A stretch of DNA of 64,000 nucleotides from Pyricularia pennisetigena (taxonomy: Eukaryota > Ascomycota > Sordariomycetes > Magnaporthales > Pyriculariaceae), in the NCBI RefSeq assembly GCF_004337985.1, contig NW_021940922.1:186001-250000 (forward strand). The letters run 5' to 3'. A program made the translations under genes and the position numbers. Of this stretch, positions 46,135 through 55,600 are shown in pieces. The notes under the pieces are model-generated. The model saw nothing but the letters and a program-made list of their open reading frames with translations, searched no databases and was not told where the DNA came from. Position 1 is the stretch's first letter. The number at the start of each line of letters is the position of its first letter.

Positions 46135-46791
46135 TGTGAACATGGCTAGCGCAGGGCTCATTATATTAGCTACCCTGCATTATCTTATAACGGCTAGCAC
46201 GGGCTAATTTTATTAGTCACCCTGCATCGAATAAATAAATAAATAACAAATAAAACGTATACGCGTTCATACACACAAAGCTTTATATCTTACGTCTTTG
46301 TTCATAGTTTCAACAACAAAACAAATACGTCATATTTAATCTAGCTTAATGGTATAATGCACGTACCATAATCTATATCATATATACGTTGAAGTGCGTG
46401 GGTTCGAATCCCGTTGTGGTCGCAGATTTTCTGTGCATGCATAAGCACAATAGGCCGTTAGGCTCAATGGGCCGTTAGGCTCAATAGGTCGGCAGGTTGG
46501 TCATGAATAAGGCCAAATCATGTGACGTGACCCCGCATTCCGGACATCCGGATCGAAGATCTGCACCTACGGATTCGAACACGTAATTCATAACTTAGCC
46601 TTAGATTCATCACCTTCATAACCTTCATCGATTCAACGATTCAACGAATCGATTGTGCAACAACAATATATTATCTCTATTACCCGCTAGCAGACGGTTA
46701 TCTGCCATTTCAACGTTCCATCAGCCTTATACGTGATCCACTTTTCCCCGCGTTCAAGATTAAGCTTATTCTATCTCGTAACCTCCTCACA
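46135..46791 (+). mobile_element. Small element s1 (TGTGA...TCACA, 657 bp)
   Basis: Ends TGTGAACATGG and CCTCCTCACA; flanked by CGTTT on both sides (46130-46134 and 46792-46796). Interrupts the DUF6589-like gene of C. Nearly identical to s2 in reverse and less mutated than its host gene, so it came late. It has a tRNA-like segment at 46342-46425 (A box TAGCTTAATGG, B box GGTTCGAATCC at 46401-46411) and a second B-box-like sequence in the opposite sense near 46560-46590. No open frame. Candidate solo LTR or short composite element. Confidence 0.88.
46342..46425 (+). other. tRNA-like Pol III promoter segment in s1
   Basis: A box TAGCTTAATGG fits TRGCNNARYGG, B box GGTTCGAATCC fits GGTTCGANTCC exactly. 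Between them ACGTA and TACGT can pair as an anticodon-like stem around a 19-base loop (7 plus a possible 12-base intron). The acceptor strands do not pair, so it is probably a derived tRNA fragment and not a working tRNA gene. The same segment is in s2 (about 51465-51549) and s3 (about 22463-22546). Confidence 0.6.
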
Positions 46792-48849
46792 CGTTTTGGA
46801 TTAAAATAGCAATTATAATGTACAAAATGCGGGACCGGAATACATTTTGTAAAAGCCGTAAAACGTGGTAAAACTCCTTTTTATTTTTTTAAAATTGGTT
46901 ATATTTCCCCAACCCTATTATATTTATAGATATAATAGGGGCGTAATAATACCATAATTTGTTAATAAAATTGAATTTAATATAAAAGAACGCTGGTACG
47001 GGTAATATTTATTATTTTTTGTTAAAAGGTTAAAATAATTCGATATAGGTTTCCTAAATGGTACGGATATATAACGTTGTTTTTTAATCCCTATAAACGA
47101 GGAACAGGACGGAAAAGTAGTCGAAATGGTCGGGTAATAGGTTTAAAAAACGTTTAAAAAGGATTTCGTGGATTTGGATAATTCCTGCGTATTCCCCTTC
47201 GTTTTCGGTAATAGCGGGGGTTTGGATAAGGTAGGAAATTGGTGTAATTCGTGCGAAGGTAGGGTATTATAAGATTATTCCAGGCGTATGTGGGCGGTTG
47301 GGGAATAAAAAACTACAAATTTGGTGCATTATATAATATTTGGCGTTTTCGTAATAGGTGTCCGGATATTGTAAAAAGGCGGGCGTTTGCAACCATTTTT
47401 GGCGGAAAAGTACGGTGGCGTGCCATTGGGATTACGTGTATCGTTTAAATGCTGGCGTTAATATAAGGAAATACGATGTTAAATTTTGCATTCGGTTACG
47501 TTTTCCATATTTAAGGTCCTGTACCTTGTCCAGAAAGTTGAAATTATTATATACGAAGGATAATATTGGGTTACGAGCGATTTTTTTTAAATTTATTTAT
47601 ATATTAATATATATATGTAAAAAATTATTATTGCTGTTCGCGGTAAAAGCTAAATATAAATATGGATATTACTAATAACGTATTCGGGTAACGGCGACAA
47701 ATTGTTGGGTTTACCGTTTAATAATTTTATAAAATAAATATATTCCAAACCCGGATAATGTGTTTATAATACGTCGTGGAACGCCATTATTTATAAAATA
47801 TAATGCGAATACGCGTAATAAATAATTGCTTTTTTGGGGGAAATATCCGTGGGTTAAAATCGCCAATATTAATATAACGCGCTGGTCCTTTAACGTTGGG
47901 GGGTTTGTGGTTTTTAAAAAGGTATTTGGTTCCAGGTATACCACGTTCGAAATTTGTAACGATAAATAAAACGGGCGGTGGCCCCGGGCATGCAATAATA
48001 ATAAAAATATAAATTTATATAATATTGGCGTTTTGGACGGGATTTCCTGGGTGGACCTATCGAATACCTGTTTAAACCAATCCATATCGTTCACGTTTTT
48101 GGCGGAACAATCCTTTATTCCCGAAAATTGGAAATCTGTGGGTTCGAACCGGTTAAAAAAGCGTAAATATTATATTAATTGTTATAATTCCTTGCATAAA
48201 AATTGGCCTTAATAAACGTAGGAAATTTATTATTAAAACGGTATTCGACCCCATTAACGCGTAAACGTTTTCGGATATAAAGGTTTCGTAATATTTTTTT
48301 AAAAAAAAATATTCGCGATAGGGCAGGTCGGGTAATTTCGTAAAAATTTGCCGTTATTACCCAAACGTGGATAAATTGCGTAAAATTAGTGCGTCGGTAA
48401 CGGTTACGCCAAAATTTGGTAATATCGCGAATAAATTTGGTTTCGGGGTTTATTTCCGTTTCGGACTCGGATTTTTTCGGTAATTGCTTTTAATTGATTA
48501 AAAAAAGCCTAAATTCCCATTTATTTTCGAATATAGGATTAGGCGATAATAATTGGGATAACGATAAAAACGAAAATAATTGCGATATTAATGGAGGTAA
48601 TAGGGTTAGGTCGGACGTAAAATATTGGGTTATAGGTTGCGCGAATAGGAATATTTTTTCGGGTATATTTATTGGTATTATTGGAAATGTATTTTCCATT
48701 ATTAAATTCGGGTTTTATTTGGTTTAATAATATATCGAATAAAAGTTAATATGCGTCAATATATGGTATAATGGTAAAAGTTTTTCATGTTTTTGTGTAT
48801 CGGGGGGAATGGTGGTTGGCGATATCGCAGCATTGGGTGTTTTATTGGT

Positions 48850-49012
48850 GGTACCGCCATAAACGGCGAAATGCGACAAAATATCTTTAAACTAGAACGA
48901 GCGCGATTTTTTCGGCCAATATAAATGGTCGAAAAACCATATGGCTAAAAGGTATATGGAACGCTCGGTCCCCATTGCGGAGCAGGGGGGTCTAGTCTAA
49001 GTATTGAGACTA
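48850..49012 (+). repeat. Right terminal region of C
   Basis: Matches the right ends of B (19834-19996) and 60671-60831. Contains the inner inverted repeat GTACCGCCATAAACGGCGAAATGCGACAA... (from 48851), a hairpin TTTTTTCGGCCAAT/AATGGTCGAAAAA, the segment CGCTCGGTCCCCATTGCGGAGCAGGGGGG and the terminus TGAGACTA. About a dozen C-to-T or G-to-A changes against B, as RIP would give. Confidence 0.82.
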
Positions 49013-49965
49013 GCGGTTTAGGGGTTTCCTTGACGCGATTATATCGGACCGGGGGTCGGATTAGGTAGGGGGTTTTTGGTCGGAATTATACCGACAAATA
49101 GGAATTTTACCATTATTATCGACGTCCTACCACCCAAAAACGGACGGGGGTACGGAACGGATTAATTAGGAAATATAGCATTACTTAAAAGCTTTCGTGG
49201 TATTCGATTAAGCAAATTGGCCCGGAGATTTACCCGCCGTTTAATTAGCGCTAAATAATAGGAATTCGTTAACCACGGGAATTAATTTTAATAAATTATT
49301 ATTAAAATACGAGGTAAACGCGGTCCCGGTAATACAGGTAAACGGACGACCGGGCTCCACGCCCAAAGGTCGCGCGAATTTGTTTTTATAGCACTTTAAA
49401 AACGGTATAAACGTGGCCCACGCCGCTATAATATATATATAATAACGCCAAAAAAAACGCGAATAAAATACGGAAACCGGCGGACCGTTTCAAAATAGGG
49501 GATAAAATTTTTTTCAACCTACGGAACGTTGAAACTAATCGCCCGAATAAAAAGTTTAATTTCGTGGCGAATAAATATACGGTCGTAGCGATTTTTATAT
49601 TATTAATAATTACGTTAAACGTTCCAAAAAAAATCCACCCCATTTTTTACGTAAAATTAATCGAAAAAACCGCGGACGACCTATTACCGTCCCAAATTCG
49701 TACCGATATTAAATCCGGCCCGTTATTAATCCTATCCGATTTAAATAACGAAACCGCGGAAAAATGGGTAATGGAAGAAATTTTGGCCGCGAAAAACGTA
49801 ATAAAGAAAAAACGTAAACGCAAAATTTTGGTAAAATGGAAAAAATACGATAAACCCACGTGGGAGGATTTGGTAACGGTGGAAAATATACGGGTATTGG
49901 ACGAATTCGAAATAAAATGGGGGCCGGCCCAAACAAATAATAACCAAATATTAAAACGACGTTAA
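49013..49965 (+). pseudogene. pol: G3 integrase C-terminal half and chromodomain (degraded)
   Basis: Continues G3 integrase after element C: second catalytic Asp in ISDRGSD (about 49045-49066), YHPKTDGGTERIN with the third catalytic Glu (49128-49170). The open stretch 49564-49965 ends pol: HPIFYVKLIEKTA, then a chromodomain from about 49770, EEILAAKNVIKKKRKRKILV then KWKKYDKPTWEDLVTVENI, with the W-K-x-Y-x-x-P-T-W-E core intact. Chromodomains bind methylated histone H3 and target new copies to heterochromatin, in line with the nesting here. Confidence 0.82.
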
Positions 49966-51094
49966 TAATTAAATATTTAACCGGATTAAGGATTTACCAC
50001 AATTAATTAAAAAATCGACGATTTCCCGGAAAACAAACGACGCGGTAAACCCAAAATAAATATTAATTTAACCAAACGTACGGTAAAGAAAACACGTAAA
50101 ATTAAACCTTTTACCGGGGCGAAATATAATAAAAATAAACCGACGATTATATAACCCGCGCCTATTTTTAGGGCGACGTAACCGTATCCCACCTATTTAA
50201 TTTTTAAATTAATCTAATATATATAAAACGAAACGATAATTTTGCGCGGCGATAAAATATTAATTAAAAACCGAATTATACGTTTCCGATTCGTTATCCA
50301 AGTTTTTTTTTTTTTATTTCTTTTTTTTATTTTAACGTCCTCCTTTTTTATTTTATTATTCTCCGCGTCGTTTTTAAAAACCGGGAAATTCTATTATTTA
50401 ACTAATTAATTAACCTCCCGTAATAAAACGGTACGACGTCGGGTAATATTTTCGATTAAAAAAGGTTTACGACGGGATTTTTTAAAAAACGGGTTTTTAC
50501 CTATATTACGACCAAAAATACGAGGGCGCGACGAGACAGGGGCACGGGGACGCGAAAAACCAAATATATACCGAATCGGGGCACGAATAAAACGAAATGC
50601 GACGGGGTAACGCGAAAAAAAAGTTTCGAAATGTTAACGGGGCGTGGTAATAATAGGGGCGAAAAGGCGTGGGAAATACGCGGGGCGAAATTGGCGCACA
50701 GGAACGGCGGGGGAAAAAATTAGGACGGTAATTAAAATAACGAAAATATTATTATTTCGGCGCGCCTTTTGCAAATTTTTTTTATAACGCGACGTATTAC
50801 GTTCCTAAAAAATTTAAAAATTAATAACGTTATCGAAACAATTATATATTAAAGGAATTAAACGCACCTCCAAATAAATAAAACCGCGTGCGAAAATCTG
50901 TACCAATTAACGGTTACGATTACCGCCGTTGCGAAAAAGGGTATTAAATATAATAGCAAAAATAATAATTTTGGTAAGGGTCGTCGCGGCCCCGGAATTG
51001 GCCATTTTATCCTGTACGTTCTAGTAAACGCGGACCCAATTGGTATACGCGGTAAAAAAATTTCGAAATAATACGGCATTTTTACCAAGGATTT
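49966..51094 (+). pseudogene. G3 region after pol, first part (degraded, possible extra open frame)
   Basis: Broken coding-like sequence beyond the chromodomain. 49980-50160 is basic (KRTVKKTRKIKPF-like). 50500-50760 is rich in Arg and Gly. 50880-51060 reads YQLTVTITAVAKKG then GPGIGHFILYVLVNADP. That last piece recalls the C-terminal His box of ubiquitin C-terminal hydrolases (C19), but the match is short. Interrupted by s2 at 51095. Confidence 0.35.
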
Positions 51095-51753
51095 TGTGAG
51101 GAGGTTACGAGATAGAATAAGCTTAATCTTGAACGCGGGGAAAAGTGGATCACGTATAAGGCTGATGGAACGTTGAAATGGCAAATAACCGTCTGCTAGC
51201 GGGTAATAGAGATAATATATTGTTGTTGCACAATCGATTCGTTGAATCGTTAAATCGATGAAGGTTATGAAGGTGATGATTCTAAGGCTAAGTTGTGAAT
51301 TACGTGTTCGAATCCGTAGGTGCAGATCTTCGATCCGGATGTCCGGAATGCGGGGTCACGTCACATGATTTGGCCTTATTCATGTGACTGACCTGCCGAC
51401 CTATTGAGCCTAACGGCCCATTGAGCCTAACGGCCTATTGTGCTTATGCATGCACAGAAAATCTGCGACCACAACGGGATTCGAACCCACGCACTTCAAC
51501 GTATATATGATATAGATTATGGTACGTGCATTATACCACTAAGCTAGATTAAATATGACGTATTTGTTTTGTTGTTGAAACTATGAACAAAGACGTAAGA
51601 TATAAAGCTTTGTGTGTATGAACGCGTATACGTTTTATTTGTTATTTATTTATTTATTCGATGCAGGGTGACTAATAAAATTAGCCCGTGCTAGCCGTTA
51701 TAAGATAATGCAGGGTAGCTTATATAATAAGCCCTGCGCTAGCCATGTTCACA
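51095..51753 (-). mobile_element. Small element s2 (TGTGA...TCACA, 659 bp)
   Basis: Ends TGTGAGGAGG and ATGTTCACA, flanked by GATTT on both sides (51090-51094 and 51754-51758). Inverted near-identical copy of s1. tRNA-like segment on the minus strand at about 51465-51549. Interrupts the 3' region of G3. No coding potential. Confidence 0.88.
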
Positions 51754-52410
51754 GATTTTTTTATTATCCACGACGGTGCCTTTAATTAAAAGTTAAACAA
51801 TATAACGACTATTATAAATCGTGGTTTTTAATTTTCGCAAACGGCGGCGGAGGATAAGGTTAAAGGCGTAGGCGGTTTCGCTATAATAATAATACGATTT
51901 TTTAATATCGTAATATCGCTGGTAACCAATACCGTCGGGGGCAGGGCTATACTCCTAAACCCCGTTAATTTTGGACGTTTTTACATAAAAAACGCAAAAA
52001 ATAAATACATTTTCCGGAACGGTATATTCGTCGTTATTTAAATTACCTTGGAATTTCGCGGTCCCGATAACGCGACGAAAACGTTACAAATATAAATTAA
52101 CGATCCCACCTAATCGGTATTTAATCGATACAATTTACAAATAAACGACCGTTATTATTGTGCGACGAAAGTAATTAACCACTACGGTGGGGAAACCGGC
52201 CATTTCTATTACCGGCATTGGTTTATCCAAGCGCCATTTATAACGCGATTAAAAAAATAAAAACCCGGGATATAATAACGACGCGGTAATAATAAATAAC
52301 GATACGAATAATAAATAAAAATGAACAGGAAACAAGGACGGACGAAATAAAAATATTACAAATAAAAAACAAAACGATGGGAAAACGGGAAAAATCGATA
52401 AAATGGTAAA
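51754..52410 (+). pseudogene. G3 region after pol, second part (degraded)
   Basis: Plus frames read GGRAILLNPVNFGRFYIKNA near 51940-51995, and YYCATKVINHYGGETGHFYY near 52155-52215. An R-F strand followed later by a Tyr-rich GHF box is the order seen in ubiquitin hydrolases, so an extra protease-like frame is possible but unproven. The last bases GTAAA (52406-52410) are the target duplication of G4. Confidence 0.3.
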
Positions 52411-52603
52411 TGTCACGGCCAGGGTAAGCATAGCACGGAAGCTAGTCTATTGGCGCCTATCGACGAAGATTCTACTCTGAGCAGAGGAAAGGAAACAAAC
52501 AAAGTTCTAAGCTTGACGCGACGTAGATAAAGGTATCACCCTGGTGAGTCGTTGGTCAGGGGTCAGGGTTAGGGTCTGGTCATCTCATGTTCTAAATGTC
52601 ACA
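52411..52603 (-). repeat. 3' LTR of G4 (193 bp)
   Basis: Plus strand starts TGTCACGGCCAGGG and ends AAATGTCACA. Identical over its length to 58085-58277. In element sense it reads TGTGACATTT...TGACA. Next to pol, with a 58-base gap after the pol stop. Confidence 0.97.
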
Positions 52604-52661
52604 CTACCCCCTTCCAAACCTCGTATGTCGACGCAGGAGATCATGCGAGGCTCTTGTCAAG

Positions 52662-55600
52662 TTAACCATGTCGTCGCTTTTTCCTTTTAGCATTCAACTC
52701 TCCATGCTCTGCCACATTATCCTCCTGATTCGGTTCGTCCAACTTATCCTCGGCAGCGGCTTTTATCCAGATTGCCAATCGTTTCGGCGGTCCTGCGGCA
52801 TCTTTGTACTTCTTGTGGAAGTCGTCAAGGGCTGTCGCTGAATTCTTGAAGTTTTCAGCCGGGTACCACGTGTCGTCTGGATCACATCCTTGCCATGCGA
52901 CCTGGTATTGCAATGTCTTACTCCGGCCAAATAATCGGGACGCTAGAACTTTATCGACCACAAACTCTGGTTCTCCGTTGATCTCTTCTGGCGGAGGCGG
53001 CTCTCTTTTCTGTTGTGGTAATGGGTCCATTGCGGCTTTGCGGAGGCGGTCTGCGTGGAACAAGTTTTTTCCTTTAAACGATTCAGGTACGTCCAGAACA
53101 TAGCTATATCCTCGTTCTTCTAGAATCTGCCATGGTCCGGTCCACTGTGAATCCAGTCTGGTCGTCGGTGCGGTCGTCGGAAACCCTTTTTTCTTGACGA
53201 AAACATAGTCGTTAACCCCAAAATCTACTGGTCGCCGCTTTTTGTTGGCTTGTTCTTCCTGCCTCGCCTGCGTTTTTAGCGCGTTTTGGCGAGCCAACTC
53301 TTGGACTTCTTTAGTCTGGCGGACGATCTGCAGCGCTTTTCGTTTCTGGTCTGAATCAACGGTCGTGGTTGGCAGGTCGGTGGACAGCGGGTTTCGGGGT
53401 TCGGTCCCGAGCACTACCTTTAACGGGCACATACCAAGGCTGGAATGCCACGCGGCGTTGTGGGCAAAATCCAAAGCAGGCAAATGTACGCTCCAACTGG
53501 TCTGGTATTTGTCGATATAGAACCGCAGCTTTTGGTCCAGTTCCTGGTTGGTTATCTCTACGGCACCTTGTGTTTGAGGGTGCAGGGCGCTGCCGTGTCG
53601 GTGTTTAGTACCCGTGAGTTCATTTATCGTCGCCATAAATTCGGAGATGAACGGCCCGGCGTTGTCGCTAATCCAAACGAAAGGTAGTCCTAGGAAACGG
53701 TATAGGTATCGGTAATATCGGGAGGCCAGGATTTCTGCTGTGTCGGTCTTCTGGCCCGGGATCGTGGCTATCAGGCGACTGAACTTGCAAACGAACACCC
53801 ACACGTAGTCGTATCCGAACTTGTCTTTGGGCATGTCCTTTCCGTCGACTGCTACATGTTCCCAAACGTAATTCGGTATCGGTAGCGGATGCAATAGGCC
53901 CGGGGTCTTGTCGTGTCTACCTTTATTTCGCTCGCAGTCGTGACAGTTTTTGATGTATTTCCGAATGGTTTGACTCATGCCCTCCCAAAAATACCGTCTT
54001 TTGATCATTTGTATCGTCTTGTTCTGTCCTGCGTGGGCGAATATTTTGGGCTCGTGAGCTTCACGGATCAGAGCGGTCCTCAAAAAGATCTGTCCGTCTA
54101 AAGTCGTTTCCGGGACGACTAGCTTTCCTTGGTGTTGGCCTAGCTTTTGCTTTTCGTTCTCTTGTCGTATTAGGTCTACCAAATCTGCGCCGCTCACCAC
54201 GTGGGCGTTTGGGTCGGCAGTGCTGACGGCGGCCACCGTAGGTGTGATCTTCTCAGGTGGGATTAAAGTCATTGTTCGTTCTTCTTTTTCCCGAGCTTTA
54301 ACTGTTGGAAGGTCTGCCGTCTTGCGGGACAGGGCATCGGCGGCTATATTGTCTTTGCCGCGGCGGTACTGAAACGTAATGTTGAAGTTGGCCAGGAAAT
54401 CTGCCCAACGCACCTGTCGAGTCGAAAGGAGTCGTTTTGTGGAATAGTAAACTAAAGCTTGGTGGTCTGTAACCACGAAAAAGCTTGTCCCCAACAATTC
54501 TGGTTCGTAATGTTTCAGCGTTTGAACCACTGCCAGCAGCTCTCGGTCTTGGATCGGGTATGCGCGTTCTGCTGGGGTCATCGTTTTTGAGAAATATCCC
54601 ACAGGCTTCCATTCTCCACCCGGTTGCTGTTGCCAGATTGCTCCGCCGGTCGCGTTGCGTGAGGCGTCGGTTTCTACCTTGGTCGGTCGGCCTGGGGTAA
54701 AAAATGCCATAACCGGTGCATCGCAGGCTAAACGTTTCATTTCCTCAAATGCTCGCCTCTGTTCGGGGCCCATAGCGAATTTGGCGTCTTTCTTCAACAG
54801 TCGGTTCAACGGCTCAGCGACGCTGCTGGCATGGTGGCAAAACATTCGAATGTAATTGCACAATCCCAAAAAGGAACGCACGGCTGTTTTGGACGTGAGG
54901 TCTTCGAACTTCCAATCGCTAATTGCCTGCAGTTTGTCTGGATCGATACGGATGCCCAGACCTGCGTCCATAACGATGCCAAGATAATCGACCGTGGTAA
55001 CGTTGAATCGAGACTTTTTAATATCTCCCTGGAGGTCGACTCGGCTTAATCGGTAAATAACCTCTTCTACTTGGTCCCAATGTTCTTCTTCGTTTCCGTC
55101 GGAATAAACCAAAACATCGTCGGCGTATGCGCTGGCGAACAAGTCCAAAAGTTCATTTAGCTGAGCGTTGATAAATGACTGCCACCAAGCTGGGCCGACC
55201 TTTAGCCCAAAGGGAAGCACCTTCCATTGAAAGGTGCCCTGTCGGGTGCGAAAAGCAGTGAGGTACTCTGAGCCAACCGCCATACGTAACCGGTTGAAAG
55301 CTCGAATAATGTCGATTTTTGTAAACCTCTTTGCATTGCGACAATTAAAAATAGTTCCGTTGACATCCGGGGCTGGTACGAATCGATCTTTCAAAAACTG
55401 GTTGATCCATCGGTAGTCGGTGCAAAAACGGCGTTCTTTGGAGTGTGGTTTAGGTACGAACAGGACAGGCGCTGGGTCGGCCTGCATACAGGGTTCGATA
55501 AACCCAATGCGCAGCAGCTCGTCGACTGTTTCCTTTTCGAGCGGCAGGAATTCCACAGGTGTCCTGTACGTCGGAGGCGATCCTGTTTTCGGCTTGTCTA

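Larger units (their letters stand above)
45240..48699 (-). pseudogene. DUF6589-like gene of element C (degraded, split by s1)
   Basis: Minus-strand reading from an ATG at 48699. N-terminal region MENTFPIIPINIPEKIF then a charged stretch. 48094-47711 is open for 127 aa: RGHRPFYLSLQISNVVYLEPN, LTHGYFPQKSNYLLRVFALY, GVPRRIINTLSGFGI. About 47500-47560 reads VYNNFNFLDKVQDLKYG, and after s1 (46135-46791) come PQLVLFFYGCKAKNYNFKM and, near 45690, AFVKCTTAGNKFKPANLT. A D/N-N-F-N motif and a late LVN-x-G...DL-x-x-E-(H/Y)-x-N-type motif recall the fungal DUF6589 family, as I remember it; this needs a profile search. Function of that family is unknown, and it is often found near repeats. Inactive through RIP and s1. 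Confidence 0.45.
34486..49012 (+). mobile_element. Element C: 14.5 kb TAGTCTCAG-family element carrying two helicase genes and a DUF6589-like gene (degraded)
   Basis: Ends TAGTCTCAGGGC and TATTGAGACTA; the terminal 160 bp at each side match the ends of A and B, and on the left the match to B extends about 350 bp. Flanked by GCAGTTTAG (34477-34485) and GCGGTTTAG (49013-49021), a 9-bp repeat with one transition. Removing C and one repeat copy joins the two halves of G3 integrase in frame, from STWWQF into DRGSD (part of the second catalytic motif). So the whole 14.5 kb is one insertion. Inside: RecQ-like gene (plus), unknown repeat-bearing open frame (plus), SNF2-like gene (plus), DUF6589-like gene (minus), and s1. 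All are RIPed. No DDE or tyrosine transposase was recognised. Confidence 0.8.

Noticed and set aside
46342..46425. Functional nuclear tRNA gene
   Set aside because: A and B boxes are good but the acceptor strands do not pair, and three dispersed copies move with s elements.
34486..49012. C as two separate short elements flanking unrelated DNA
   Set aside because: A single 9-bp duplication surrounds the whole block and the G3 integrase frame continues across it; separate insertions would each have their own duplication.
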